Origin: an uncultured Mobiluncus sp. | Lineage (GTDB): Bacteria > Actinomycetota > Actinomycetes > Actinomycetales > Actinomycetaceae | Direction of reading: 5' to 3' | DNA: 64,000 bases | Assembly: GCF_902488535.1 (NCBI RefSeq) | Contig: NZ_CABTWO010000003.1 | Span: 1 to 64,000, forward strand | Part shown: piece by piece, positions 42,884-52,572 of the stretch | Layout of the letters: every line of letters starts with the position of its first letter | How positions within the stretch are numbered: position 1 is the stretch's first letter | Notes under the pieces: generated by a model | Told to the model about the DNA's origin: nothing | Seen by the model: the letters and a program-made list of their open reading frames with translations, nothing else | Databases searched by the model: none | Position numbers and translations under genes: made by a program

Positions 42884-44131
42884 ATGCGTATTACTAAACT
42901 GATGGCAAGTTCATTTGCAATCGCTGGAATCGGTGTAGCGGGGGTTGCCCCGATTGCCAATGCGGAAGACGGAAATTCCGCAACCATTACAAATCAAACT
43001 GTCAGTGCCAACGTTCGTTTGGCTGGTGTTGATCGTTATGAAACTTCTCAAGCCGTGTCCGCGGCGACAGCTCTGGAACCTGTATTAGTTAGCGATAAGT
43101 CGCCTGACGGGCTCATTGGTTCCCTGCAGGCCGCTAACGATGATAAATCCGCGGTCATGAGCCCGAATGCGCCCTCGCTGGGGGGTGCCAACCGTTACGA
43201 GTCGGCCGCGAAGGTCGCTCTGGAAGGCGAAGCGGATGCTCCCGTGGTTATCGCCAACGGCAACTCGCAGGTAGATATTTTGGCCGCCACGTCCTATGCG
43301 GCGAATCTGGAAGCGAACCTGTTGCTGTCGGAGCCCCAGCAGTTGGGCGAATCCAGCTCGGAGGCCCTGGCGAAGTTGAATCCCCAAAGCGTCACGATTA
43401 TTGGGGGAACCGGGGTCGTGAGTGAGCAAACGAAAGCTCAGGTTGAACAACTGACCGGCAAGAAGGCCGCGCGACTAGCGGGAAATAACCGTTACACCAC
43501 CGCGTTGGCGGCCGCTCAGGCTATGGGTTCGCAAAACTACCTGCTGGTCAACGGCAAGAATCCGGTAGACGCCCTGACTTTGGCGCCTTTGGCGAAGCAG
43601 AATAAAGCTTCGGTAGTGTTGGTCCAGACTTCCTGCACGCCCCAAGCGGTGCTGGGAGCCTTGGCTGGTAAACATCTCACCGCTATCGGCGGTACCGGCG
43701 CTATTGCCGACAACTTTGCGGCGAAAACCTGTGAACAACAGGCGGCTGAACAAGCCGCTGCCGCCGCTGCCAAGGCAGCAGCTGAGAAAGCGGCACGGGA
43801 GGCCGCAGCTCGCGCGGCGAATCCGTGGGGTGCCGGCACCGCGCAGGGTATTGCCTACGATATGTTGGGCCAGTACGGTTGGGGACCGGATCAGATGCAG
43901 CCTTTGGTCAACCTGTGGAACCGGGAATCCGGGTGGCGCACGAATGCCGGACGCCGCGGCGGTCCTTACGGTATCCCGCAGGCTAATCCCGGTCGCAAGA
44001 TGGCTTCCGCCGGGGCGGATTGGGCTACAAACCCGGCCACTCAAATCCGCTGGGGCTTGAGCTACATCAAGGGTCGCTACGGTAGCCCCGCTGCCGCCTG
44101 GGCGAAATTCTGTGCCCGCGGCTGGTATTGA
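42884..44131 (+). CDS. Surface protein: CW_binding_2 repeats with Apf/transglycosylase-like domain
   Basis: A 415-residue secreted protein. The signal peptide (1-27) ends ANA. Three CW_binding_2 repeats cover about 43-285, beginning RLAGVDRYETS, then SLGGANRYESA, and RLAGNNRYTTA. An Ala-rich coiled-coil-like linker (about 285-308) leads to a C-terminal domain (309-415) with QMQPLVNLWNRESGWRTNA, GGPYGIPQANPGRKMAS and IRWGLSYIKGRYGSP. These match aggregation-promoting-factor/lytic transglycosylase-like domains, with the probable catalytic Glu in NRESGW. It probably trims peptidoglycan. The ATG has a poor ribosome binding site. It sits where ylxR and the nusA-infB link would normally be. Confidence 0.88.
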   Translation: MRITKLMASSFAIAGIGVAGVAPIANAEDGNSATITNQTVSANVRLAGVDRYETSQAVSAATALEPVLVSDKSPDGLIGSLQAANDDKSAVMSPNAPSLGGANRYESAAKVALEGEADAPVVIANGNSQVDILAATSYAANLEANLLLSEPQQLGESSSEALAKLNPQSVTIIGGTGVVSEQTKAQVEQLTGKKAARLAGNNRYTTALAAAQAMGSQNYLLVNGKNPVDALTLAPLAKQNKASVVLVQTSCTPQAVLGALAGKHLTAIGGTGAIADNFAAKTCEQQAAEQAAAAAAKAAAEKAAREAAARAANPWGAGTAQGIAYDMLGQYGWGPDQMQPLVNLWNRESGWRTNAGRRGGPYGIPQANPGRKMASAGADWATNPATQIRWGLSYIKGRYGSPAAAWAKFCARGWY

Positions 44132-44154
44132 TTTGAGAATCTGCCAATAACTTC

Positions 44155-44194
44155 GGGGTGGAGCCGTCATGGACGGTTCCACCCCAATGTTTTG
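44155..44194 (+). terminator. Terminator after the Apf-domain surface gene
   Basis: A 14-bp stem (44155-44168 with 44172-44185, one G-T pair), an ATG loop and the following AATGTTTT lie 24 bases after the stop. Confidence 0.85.
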
Positions 44195-44224
44195 GCTGGT
44201 TGTTTGCCCGGCTGGGGGCTCCGA

Positions 44225-44255
44225 TTCAAATGCATAGAGAAAAGTCGGGTATAAT
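44225..44255 (+). promoter_or_regulatory. Probable infB promoter
   Basis: The -10 is a perfect TATAAT (44250-44255). A weak -35, TTCAAA (44225-44230), is 19 bp upstream. Expected start near 44262. Confidence 0.55.
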
Positions 44256-44480
44256 CGGGAGCGTTGCTTTTCGCGGCTCCAACAGTCGCGTTTGAGTACA
44301 TGAACTTATTGGCTGAGGACACCTTGCGGCTGGTGGATTTCATTAATCCCCAGGCACTGTGTTCGCAATGACCTAGGAGCGGGTTGGAAGATGTTGGGCA
44401 CCCGATGAGTACCCGATGAGTACCAACGATTAATCCATTCTCACCCTTCGCCGGGTGGGGTGGCGAAGGACAGGAGAAAA

Positions 44481-47273
44481 GTGGCACGAATGCGCGTGCA
44501 CGAGCTTGCGAAAGAGCTCGGTATTGAATCCAAAGAAATGCTGGCGTATCTGAAAGACGCCGGCGAGTTCGTGAAATCTGCATCCTCCGTGGTGGAAAGC
44601 CCGGTGGTGAAGCGGATGATGGAACGCTTTGAAAAGGAAAAGCTGGGCAAATTCAGCCCGGAGGCCGCAAAGAAAGCCGAAAAAGCAGCTGCGAAAGCGA
44701 AAAAGCCAGCCGCCAAGACGACTGCAAAGAGTAAAAAGTCGGCCGCCGAGACTGCTGAGCCAGAACCGACTCCGCCAGCCGGTGAGGCTGACCAGCCGAC
44801 CTCGGAGAGTGCGCCGGCACCGGACACCTCGAGCCCGGAGACACCCGCCGCACCGGCCGCTTCTACTCCTCCTGCTCCCGCGGCTCCCCAACCAAAACCA
44901 GGGAAATCAGCTCCGAGCCCCAGCCCGGCCAAACCGCAGGCGAAACCTAGTGCCCACCCCGACATTCCCAAGCCGGGAGCCTCTATACCCAAGCCTGGCG
45001 CGCGTCCGGGTAACAATCCTTTCGCTTCCGCCCAGGGTATGCCGCGTCCCGGCGGCACCGGCGGCATCAAAGCGAAGCCGGGTCCGCGCCGAGGACGGCC
45101 GGGTAACAATCCTTTTGCGTCCGCCCAAGGCATGAGTCAAGGGATTCCCCGTCCCGGTCAGGGCGGCGGACCGCGTCCCAAGCCGGGAGACCGCACTGGT
45201 TCATCACGCGGCGACTCCGTTCCCGCGGGACGCGGCGGCCGTGGCGGCCGTAGTTCTCGCCCCAGCCCCGATGCATTGGCAGCCGGCGGTTTTGGTGGCG
45301 CTCCCGCGTTCGGAGGTCCGCCATCGCCACCTCGCGGCCGCGGCGGGCGTGGCTTCACCCAGGGCGCTTTCGGCCACGGTAAATCCCGGAAAGGCAAGAG
45401 CCGCCGGGCTAAACGTCAGGAAATCGAAGAGCAAAATGCACCCGTGATTGGCGGTGTCACCGTCCCGAAAGGCAATGGCCAAGAGATTCGGATTCGTTCT
45501 GGAGCCTCGGTCGCCGACTTTGCGGACAAGATTCACGTCAACCCGGCCGCGTTGGTGACGGTGCTGTTCCATATGGGAGAGATGGTCACTGCTAATCAGT
45601 CCCTGGACGAGGACACGTTCAAGCTGCTGGGAGCGGAACTCGGCTACGAAATCGCGGTGGTTTCACCGGAGGACGAGGATCGCGAACTGCTGGAATCTTT
45701 CGATATTGACCTAGAGGCGGAAGAACTCGATGATATCGAGGCTCTGGAACCCCGACCTCCGGTCGTGACGGTGATGGGCCACGTCGATCACGGTAAAACC
45801 AAGTTGTTGGATGCCATCCGTAATACTGACGTGATTGATACCGAGTATGGCGGGATTACCCAGCACATTGGCGCCTATATGGTCACGCTGAAAAAGGCTG
45901 ACAAGGGCCGCAAACTCACCTTTATCGATACGCCGGGTCACGAAGCCTTTACCGCGATGCGTGCCCGTGGCGCGCAGGTTACCGATATTGCGATTATCGT
46001 GGTTGCCGCCGATGATGGGGTGATGCCTCAGACCGTTGAAGCCATCAACCACGCCAAGGCCGCGAACGTGCCGATTGTGGTGGCGGTCAACAAGATTGAT
46101 AAACCTACCGCGAACCCGGACAAGGTCAAAGCCCAGATGTCCGAGTACGGCGTGTTGCCCGAAGAATACGGCGGCGACACCATGTTTGTGCCGATTTCGG
46201 CCAAACAGCGCACTGGTATCGAGGATTTGCTGGACGCGGTGCTGCTGACTGCGGACGCGGTGCTGGATCTGCAGGCCAATCCGCACGCTCCTGCCCGCGG
46301 TGTCGCTATTGAAGCGAACCTCGACAAGGGACGCGGCACGGTCGCTACCGTGCTGGTGCAGCGCGGTACTCTGCGGGTCGGCGACGCTATCGTGGCGGGA
46401 ACCGCCTACGGCAGGGTGCGTGCCATGTTCAACGAGCGCGGCCAAAACGTTGAGGAAGCCACCCCCTCCACTCCGGTGCAGGTGCTGGGTCTGACCTCGG
46501 TGCCGCGAGCCGGCGATAACTTCCTGGTCGCCGAAGACGACCGGACGGCCCGCCAGATTGCGGACAAACGTGCGGCTGCGGAACGCGCGGCGATGCTGGC
46601 CAAGCGCCGCAAGCGCGTGACGCTGGAATCCTTCGACGAAGCTCTGAAGGCCGGCAAGGTCGACATGATGAACTTGATTATCAAGGGCGACGTGTCCGGT
46701 TCGGTCGAGGCTCTGGAAGACTCCCTGCTGAAGATTGACGTGGGCGAGGAAGTCGGCTTGCGCATCATTCACCGTGGTGTCGGCGCGATTACCCAAAACG
46801 ACGTCAACCTGGCGACCGTGGACAACGCCATCATTATCGGCTTCAACGTCCGTCCTGCTGAGCGCGTGGCGGAACTGGCAGACAGCGAAGGCGTGGAGAT
46901 GAAGTTCTATTCCGTCATCTACCAGGTCATTGAGGACGTCGAGAACTCCTTGAAGGGTATGCTAAAGCCGATTTATGAGGAACACGAACTCGGTTCCGCC
47001 GAGATTCGCCAGGTCTTTAAGTCCTCCAAGTTCGGCAACATCGCGGGCTGCTTGATTAAGTCGGGCACCATCAAGCGCGGTTCCAAGGCTCGCTTGGTCC
47101 GCGATGGCGTGGTCGTCAACGGAGAGCTGGAGATTCATTCCTTGCGCCGCGAAAAGGACGATGTCACCGAGGTTCGTGAAGGCTTCGAATGTGGTATCGG
47201 CCTGGAGTTCAAGGACATCCAGGTGGGCGACAGCATCGAAACCTGGGAAATGCGCGAAATTCCGCGCGATTAA
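44481..47273 (+). CDS. infB: Translation initiation factor IF-2
   Basis: A protein of about 930 residues that brings initiator tRNA to the 30S subunit. The N-terminus [15 protein letters not shown] is the conserved IF2-N domain, so GTG at 44481 (behind CAGGAG) is preferred over the in-frame GTG at 44460. A long Ala/Pro/Lys then Gly/Arg-rich linker (about 60-310) is typical of actinobacterial IF-2. The second IF2-N domain, the G domain ([24 protein letters not shown]) and domains II-IV follow. It begins a transcript with rbfA and truB. Confidence 0.96.
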   Translation: MARMRVHELAKELGIESKEMLAYLKDAGEFVKSASSVVESPVVKRMMERFEKEKLGKFSPEAAKKAEKAAAKAKKPAAKTTAKSKKSAAETAEPEPTPPAGEADQPTSESAPAPDTSSPETPAAPAASTPPAPAAPQPKPGKSAPSPSPAKPQAKPSAHPDIPKPGASIPKPGARPGNNPFASAQGMPRPGGTGGIKAKPGPRRGRPGNNPFASAQGMSQGIPRPGQGGGPRPKPGDRTGSSRGDSVPAGRGGRGGRSSRPSPDALAAGGFGGAPAFGGPPSPPRGRGGRGFTQGAFGHGKSRKGKSRRAKRQEIEEQNAPVIGGVTVPKGNGQEIRIRSGASVADFADKIHVNPAALVTVLFHMGEMVTANQSLDEDTFKLLGAELGYEIAVVSPEDEDRELLESFDIDLEAEELDDIEALEPRPPVVTVMGHVDHGKTKLLDAIRNTDVIDTEYGGITQHIGAYMVTLKKADKGRKLTFIDTPGHEAFTAMRARGAQVTDIAIIVVAADDGVMPQTVEAINHAKAANVPIVVAVNKIDKPTANPDKVKAQMSEYGVLPEEYGGDTMFVPISAKQRTGIEDLLDAVLLTADAVLDLQANPHAPARGVAIEANLDKGRGTVATVLVQRGTLRVGDAIVAGTAYGRVRAMFNERGQNVEEATPSTPVQVLGLTSVPRAGDNFLVAEDDRTARQIADKRAAAERAAMLAKRRKRVTLESFDEALKAGKVDMMNLIIKGDVSGSVEALEDSLLKIDVGEEVGLRIIHRGVGAITQNDVNLATVDNAIIIGFNVRPAERVAELADSEGVEMKFYSVIYQVIEDVENSLKGMLKPIYEEHELGSAEIRQVFKSSKFGNIAGCLIKSGTIKRGSKARLVRDGVVVNGELEIHSLRREKDDVTEVREGFECGIGLEFKDIQVGDSIETWEMREIPRD

Positions 47274-47363
47274 TATCCCAACCCTGCGTCTGGGCCGAAC
47301 TGTGGCGGTTTACCGCCTGGCTCGGCCGGGGCGCTGTGAAAACACACCGAGAGGGGAGAAACA

Positions 47364-47801
47364 ATGGATGAGACCCGGCGGGAAAAAGTCGCCGCAAACA
47401 TTTTGACTACGGTGGCCAGCCTGTTGGCCGGCAAGATTAAAGATCCCAGGTTAGGTTTCGTCACCATTACTTCGGTCGAGGTCACGGGGGATTTGCAGCA
47501 TGCCAAAGTCTATTACACGGCTTATGGCAGCGACACGGAACGGACCGCTTCAGGCGCGGCTTTGGAGTCTGCCAAGGGACTGATTCGCTCCCGTGTGGGC
47601 AAAAATTTGGGCACGCGCCTGACTCCGACCCTGGAATTTGTGGCCGATCCGGTGCCTCAGCAGGCCGCGGCTTTGGAGTCGGCGCTGGCGGAGGCCCGCG
47701 CGGCCGACGCTGAGCTGGCTGCCCGCAAAGGCACCCAATATGCCGGGGAAGCCAATCCCTACAAAACTCCCCGTGAGTCCGAAGATGACCAGGAATCCTA
47801 A
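47364..47801 (+). CDS. rbfA: Ribosome-binding factor A
   Basis: A 145-residue KH-like factor for 16S rRNA 5'-end processing and cold adaptation. Features: ANILTTVASLLAGKIKDPRLGFVTITSVEVTGDL, which is the family core, and RLTPTLEFVADPV. The C-terminal 35 residues are variable and acidic. The ATG follows GAGGGGAG. It lies 90 bases after infB and before truB, the usual order. Confidence 0.95.
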   Translation: MDETRREKVAANILTTVASLLAGKIKDPRLGFVTITSVEVTGDLQHAKVYYTAYGSDTERTASGAALESAKGLIRSRVGKNLGTRLTPTLEFVADPVPQQAAALESALAEARAADAELAARKGTQYAGEANPYKTPRESEDDQES

Positions 47802-47908
47802 CGCCGTCGGTCTGGGGCCCGGTCACGGACGAACCCGCATTCGGCGCGGCCCGGGCGGCGTGGCCGACGCGGGGCGCTTGGTTCACAAGGTTCCCCGGGC
47901 GGGTTGCG

Positions 47909-48967
47909 ATGTTTGACGCGCCGGACTTCTTGCCCGACTGCCCCGCAGATTTGCCTCGAGGCGAAACCTGTCCGCCCGGACTGGTCATCGTCGATAAGCC
48001 GCGCGGGTTGAGTTCCAACGCGGTGGCGTCACGGATTCGCCGGCTGGCAGGGCAAAAGAAAGTCGGTTATGCCGGCACGCTGGACCCGCTGGCCACGGGA
48101 ATCCTCATTTGTGCCATCGGTAAAGCCACGCGCCTTTTGCAATACCTGACGGCCCATGACAAGGTCTATTCCGCCCGGGTGCGGTTTGGTATCTCTACGG
48201 ATACTGACGATGCTCAGGGGCAGGTGACAGCCCGTTCGGGTGCCGTATTATCCCCCGAGGACATCGCGGCGGCTTTAGTGCCGTGGCGCGGGTCGGTCAA
48301 CCAAATCCCCGCCAAGTTTTCCGCCATTAAGATTGGCGGCAAACGTGCTTATGACCTGGCGCGTGCCGGCAAAAACGTGGAAATCCAGCCTCGTCCGGTG
48401 ACCATTCACCGGCTCGAACTGAGAGGCACTCCTGTCGTCGAAACGGTGGCGGGCGACGACTCAAACCCTCCGGTGAGAGTGACCGATGCGGAACTTTTGG
48501 TGCACTGTTCAGCAGGAACCTACGTGCGCGCCCTGGCTCGAGACCTCGGAGCTGACTTGGGGGTGGGGGCGCATCTGACGGCCTTGCGACGCATTTCGGT
48601 CGGGTCATACGGGCTGGACCAGGCGCAAAGCCTGTCCGAGCTGGGGGCCGAAGTCGAGAGCTGTGGGGTGCTGCGTCCGTTGGGGCTGGATGCGGCAATC
48701 CTAGGGATTTTCCCCGCACTGTCCGGCGACGAAGCCCAGGTGCGGGCGCTGTCTTTCGGGCAAGCGTTGACCGGCCCAATCCGTGACGCCGCTGCCACCG
48801 CCCTTGAGACAACAAATCCGAGCCCAAACGCGTCCACCGGTTCGCTGCTGGCTGTAACCGAAGCGACAACCGGCACGGAGGGACGCGAAAAACGTGTCGT
48901 CGCGCTGGTGCAGCTAGAAAACGAAGAGTTGAAACCGATTTGGGTGTTAAGACCTGCAAATTCTTAA
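47909..48967 (+). CDS. truB: tRNA pseudouridine-55 synthase
   Basis: A 352-residue enzyme that makes pseudouridine 55 in the T loop of tRNA. The motif GLVIVDKPRGLSSNAVASRIRR and the catalytic GYAGTLDPLATGIL, with the nucleophile Asp, are intact; KIGGKRAYDLARAG and GTYVRALARDLG are later family motifs. It is longer than E. coli TruB because of a C-terminal extension. Start ATG at 47909 is plausible, with the family core starting about 23 residues later. After truB the usual next gene ribF is displaced by three inserted genes. Confidence 0.95.
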   Translation: MFDAPDFLPDCPADLPRGETCPPGLVIVDKPRGLSSNAVASRIRRLAGQKKVGYAGTLDPLATGILICAIGKATRLLQYLTAHDKVYSARVRFGISTDTDDAQGQVTARSGAVLSPEDIAAALVPWRGSVNQIPAKFSAIKIGGKRAYDLARAGKNVEIQPRPVTIHRLELRGTPVVETVAGDDSNPPVRVTDAELLVHCSAGTYVRALARDLGADLGVGAHLTALRRISVGSYGLDQAQSLSELGAEVESCGVLRPLGLDAAILGIFPALSGDEAQVRALSFGQALTGPIRDAAATALETTNPSPNASTGSLLAVTEATTGTEGREKRVVALVQLENEELKPIWVLRPANS

Positions 48968-49021
48968 CCTGTAAAGACATAAACTATTTAGGAGCCGGTT
49001 TCGTATTGGGGAAGTGAAGAA

Positions 49022-50950
49022 ATGACACAGAACACGTATCTCAAATCATGGTGGCCGATGGTTATGCTCGGTTTGTTAGGATTTGTGGGCCTGCTCGGCG
49101 GTCCTGCCCAAATGAGTTTCACCAATCCGGTTGCGCCGGCTCACACCCCAGCCATTTCCAGTACCGCGGCAGCGGAGGTGCCGGCCGCAGATGAAACCAG
49201 CGAGTTTCCCGAGCTTCCTGATAACTTCACCTCCGCCCCCAGCGGTGAGCCCTCCGCTGCGCCCGATTCATATCCCGGTTCGGAATTCGGCGATTTGATG
49301 ATTGGAGGGGGTACAGCGCCAAGCGCCGCGCAGGCCAGCTGGGTGGCTTTCATCAGTATCAGCAATTGGGACAATACCGGCTCAATTTGTACCGGGGTGC
49401 TCATTGATCCCTCCTGGGTTTTGACCGCAGGACATTGCGTGGCCAATAAGCCCCGGTATATCAACGTTAGTTTTGGTCCGACCCGGCAGTCGACCACTGC
49501 CGTTAACGATTACAAAGCCAACCCTCAGTATGATGCCGCGGTCATGCACCTGCAAACTCCGGTTTATACCACTCCTTCCGTCACTTTAGCCTCCGGGCCA
49601 GCCAAAGTTGGCGATGTGGCGGTGGAGTATGGCTGGGGCGGCACTTCCAGTGCCCTCCTGTCTACGTCACAACGAATTGTCGCGACCTGTTTCACGGTGG
49701 TTCGGGGCGATAAACAGGGTGAATTTGCGGCGAACTGCAACGTACCCAGCGCCCCCGGTCAGCTTAGCTACAAGACCTCGTGGCCGGGTGTGAAAACGGA
49801 ACATGGGGACTCCGGCGGACCCCTGGTGGTGGGGAACCAGGTCATAGGCACTTTGATTGGGGGCAACGATCAGGCGGCTTACTTTGGTTCCGTGATTCCC
49901 TTAGCTTCGTGGCTGAAAGACATCACCGGGGTGACCCTGGGCTCGCCGTCTCCTAACACGGCTGAATATCCTTATGAATCTCGATTGAACCGGATTGGCG
50001 GAGCCGACCGTGTCTCGACAGCCTTGGCGTTGCACGCGGCCAGCGGGACCAGTGGGGACGCGATTGCGCTGACCACCGGGCGGCTCGCTCCCGATGCTTT
50101 GAGTTCGGCAGCTTTGGTGGGGGCACGAGGCGCGACGGTGCTGCTCACGGTGTCCAACCCGGTGGAACCGGGTGTGATTTCCGCCATTAAGGCCTCGCAG
50201 CGCAAGACTCTCTATGTGGTTGGCGGGGGAGTAAAACTCTCGGCTGCCCAACGCACGGAACTGCAGCAGGCGGGGATATCTATCATCGATTTGGTGGGGC
50301 AAGACCGTTTTGACACGGCGGGCCGGGTTGCGGCCCGGGCGGCCCAGGAAAACGCTTCGGTCGTTGCCAACACGAAGATCCTTGACGTCTTCCTGGTCAA
50401 CGCCACCAGCGACCCCAACATTCCCGACGCGATCGCCGCCGGTCCCGCCGTGGCAAACACCCACGGTGTCATCCTCTTTACCCGCTCGAACAGCATTCCC
50501 CCAACTACCCTTCAGACGATTTCTAACCTGGCGAATACGGTGGCAAAGCAGGGGGGCAAGCTGCGCATCTGGGGCGTAGGCGGCAGGGCTGCCGCAGCCG
50601 CTACCGGTGCTAAAGCGGACCCGGCCTGGGGGGCTGCCGTCAGCGAGGTAAAGACCATCGTGGGTAAAGATCGTTTCCAGACCTCCACCCAGTTGGCCCA
50701 AAACTTCTTCCCTAACGCCTCGGGGTACCTGATTGCTTCGGGTACCGTGTTTGCTGACGGTTTGGCCGGCTCCGGCTACGCGCACGCGAAAAACCAAGCC
50801 ATTTTGCTCAGCCGCCCGGCCGCCCTGGACGTGAACCTGCAAAGTTTCGTGCAGGCTCATCCGCAGGCCTCCTACACCATCGCCGGCGGTACCGGGGCGG
50901 TGTCACGAGGCGTGGCGAACCAAATCGGCGCCCTGCTGACAGCGCGGTAA
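49022..50950 (+). CDS. Secreted trypsin-like protease with CW_binding_2 repeats
   Basis: A 642-residue surface serine protease. A signal-anchor-like segment lies at about 10-30. The S1 domain (about 95-305) has the full triad: WVLTAGHCV (His138), PQYDAAVMHL (Asp171) and HGDSGGPLVV (Ser264). A C-terminal block of three CW_binding_2 repeats starts at about 322 with RIGGADRVSTA, then VGQDRFDTAG and VGKDRFQTS. It would be held on the wall to cut nearby or host proteins. GGGGAAGTGAAG precedes the ATG. It interrupts truB-ribF. Confidence 0.9.
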   Translation: MTQNTYLKSWWPMVMLGLLGFVGLLGGPAQMSFTNPVAPAHTPAISSTAAAEVPAADETSEFPELPDNFTSAPSGEPSAAPDSYPGSEFGDLMIGGGTAPSAAQASWVAFISISNWDNTGSICTGVLIDPSWVLTAGHCVANKPRYINVSFGPTRQSTTAVNDYKANPQYDAAVMHLQTPVYTTPSVTLASGPAKVGDVAVEYGWGGTSSALLSTSQRIVATCFTVVRGDKQGEFAANCNVPSAPGQLSYKTSWPGVKTEHGDSGGPLVVGNQVIGTLIGGNDQAAYFGSVIPLASWLKDITGVTLGSPSPNTAEYPYESRLNRIGGADRVSTALALHAASGTSGDAIALTTGRLAPDALSSAALVGARGATVLLTVSNPVEPGVISAIKASQRKTLYVVGGGVKLSAAQRTELQQAGISIIDLVGQDRFDTAGRVAARAAQENASVVANTKILDVFLVNATSDPNIPDAIAAGPAVANTHGVILFTRSNSIPPTTLQTISNLANTVAKQGGKLRIWGVGGRAAAAATGAKADPAWGAAVSEVKTIVGKDRFQTSTQLAQNFFPNASGYLIASGTVFADGLAGSGYAHAKNQAILLSRPAALDVNLQSFVQAHPQASYTIAGGTGAVSRGVANQIGALLTAR

Positions 50951-51089
50951 CCGGCCGAAAGCACCGCCCCCATCCACCGGCCTTGTCGCCCGTCTCAAAT
51001 AGTGGACAACAGTGCCGAATTATGGATAACCGGACTCACTCGCTAAACTTGCCACAAGTTCGTTTCCGAAAATATTGAGGCAATAAACT

Positions 51090-52520
51090 ATGGACAAGTT
51101 CTTAGAGGTTCTCAACACCATAGACTCTTTCGTCTGGGGGCCGTTTTTCCTGATTCCCCTGCTGCTGGGAACCGGGCTGGGGCTGACAATTCGGCTGTCG
51201 GGAATCCAGTTCCGCAAACTCGGTCCCGCCATGCACCTCGCCCTGCTGAAACGTGACGAGGGCACCGGGGAAAGCCCCGAGGGGAAACAACCGCTCGACG
51301 ACACTATCGAGGGCGACATTTCCCACTACCAAGCGCTGACTACCGCCCTGGCTGCTACCGTCGGGGTCGGCAACATCGCCGGTGTCGCCACCGCTATCCA
51401 CATCGGCGGACCCGGAGCGGTGTTCTGGATGTGGGTCACGGGACTGTTGGGTATGGCCTCGAAATACTCCGAAGCCTTCATGGCGGTACGTTTCCGCACC
51501 AAGGATGCCAAAGGTGAGATGAGCGGCGGTCCGCAGTACTACCTGGAACACGTCACGAAAGTGAAGTGGCTGGGTCGGGCTCTAGCCATCGCCTTTGCGA
51601 TTTTCGCGATTATTGCCTCGTTCGGTATCGGCAACCTGACCCAAGCGAACTCGGTTGCGACCCAGTTACAGGCCTCTTTCGGGGTGAATCCGTGGATGAC
51701 CGGCCTGTTCATGGCGGCTTTGACAGGTATCGTCCTGCTGGGCGGAGTGAAATCCATCGGCCGGGTGACCTCGGCTTTTGTCCCCATCATGATTATTCTC
51801 TATGTGGGAGCCTCGTTGATTGTGCTGGGTCTGTACGCCACGAAAATCCCCGACGCCTTGGCGCTGATTGTTCACGATGCCTTTACGGGCAGTGCCGCGG
51901 CAGGCGGTTTTGTGGGCTCCACGTTCATGGTGGCGCTCCAGTACGGGGTGGCGCGCGGGTTTTTCTCTAACGAGTCCGGGATGGGGTCTGCCGCGATTGC
52001 TGCGGCCGCGGCTCGCACTCGCGAACCGGTCCGGCAAGGGCTCGTGTCCATGACACAAACCTTTATCGACACCATCATCGTGGTGTCCATGACGGCGCTG
52101 GTTATCGTGGTTACGGGAGCCTGGAAAATGACAGACGCCAGCGGTGAGACGCTGGATGGTTCACCCCTCACCGCGCAGGCTTTCAACATCGGTTTCCCCG
52201 GCGGCCAAGGCCACTTTGTGGTGGCAGTTTCCCTAGTGTTCTTTGCATTTTCTACCGTGCTGGGCTGGGCCTACTACGGGGAACGCTGTGTGCAGCGTTT
52301 GTTCGGCCTCCGAGCCGTCGTCGTCTATCGTTTGTTGTTTGCCATAGTTGTTTTCGTGGGCTGCATCACGGAGCTAAAAGTGGCCTGGACCTTGGCTGAT
52401 GTCACGAACGGGTTGATGGCTCTGCCGAACCTAATCGGGCTAATCCTGGCTTCGGGTTTGATTGCCCGCGAAACCAGGGCTTACCTGAAACGCGACCCGA
52501 AACTGCAAGAATCCCAGTAA
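51090..52520 (+). CDS. Sodium:alanine/glycine symporter (AGCS family)
   Basis: A 476-residue membrane transporter of the AGCS family (AlsT/DagA type), bringing in alanine or glycine with Na+ or H+. About 11 transmembrane segments are visible. The family signatures TVGVGNIAGVATAIHIGGPGAVFWMW and GVARGFFSNESGMGSAAIAAAAARTREPVRQGL are intact. The ATG is preceded by a short GAGG. It is convergent with the CapA gene (52-base gap). Confidence 0.94.
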   Translation: MDKFLEVLNTIDSFVWGPFFLIPLLLGTGLGLTIRLSGIQFRKLGPAMHLALLKRDEGTGESPEGKQPLDDTIEGDISHYQALTTALAATVGVGNIAGVATAIHIGGPGAVFWMWVTGLLGMASKYSEAFMAVRFRTKDAKGEMSGGPQYYLEHVTKVKWLGRALAIAFAIFAIIASFGIGNLTQANSVATQLQASFGVNPWMTGLFMAALTGIVLLGGVKSIGRVTSAFVPIMIILYVGASLIVLGLYATKIPDALALIVHDAFTGSAAAGGFVGSTFMVALQYGVARGFFSNESGMGSAAIAAAAARTREPVRQGLVSMTQTFIDTIIVVSMTALVIVVTGAWKMTDASGETLDGSPLTAQAFNIGFPGGQGHFVVAVSLVFFAFSTVLGWAYYGERCVQRLFGLRAVVVYRLLFAIVVFVGCITELKVAWTLADVTNGLMALPNLIGLILASGLIARETRAYLKRDPKLQESQ

Positions 52521-52572
52521 ATCGTCCCCACCGGTCTGGTGCCGATGAGGTTCCAAGAGCATTTGCAGAAGC

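Larger units (their letters stand above)
44132..44480. other. 349-bp region upstream of infB
   Basis: After the terminator there is a probable -10 (TATAAT, 44250-44255), a hairpin (GGAGC with GCTCC, 44258-44280) and two tandem copies of ACCCGATGAGT (44400-44421). The infB leader would be about 220 nt. No ylxR gene is present. Confidence 0.55.

Noticed and set aside
44300..44371. 23-codon ATG frame in the infB leader as a ylxR remnant or leader peptide
   Set aside because: No ribosome binding site and no YlxR motif (no CxxC or R/K-rich core).
45711..46796. 361-codon antisense frame over infB
   Set aside because: It is a mirror of the highly biased infB codons. No promoter, ribosome binding site or protein family was seen.
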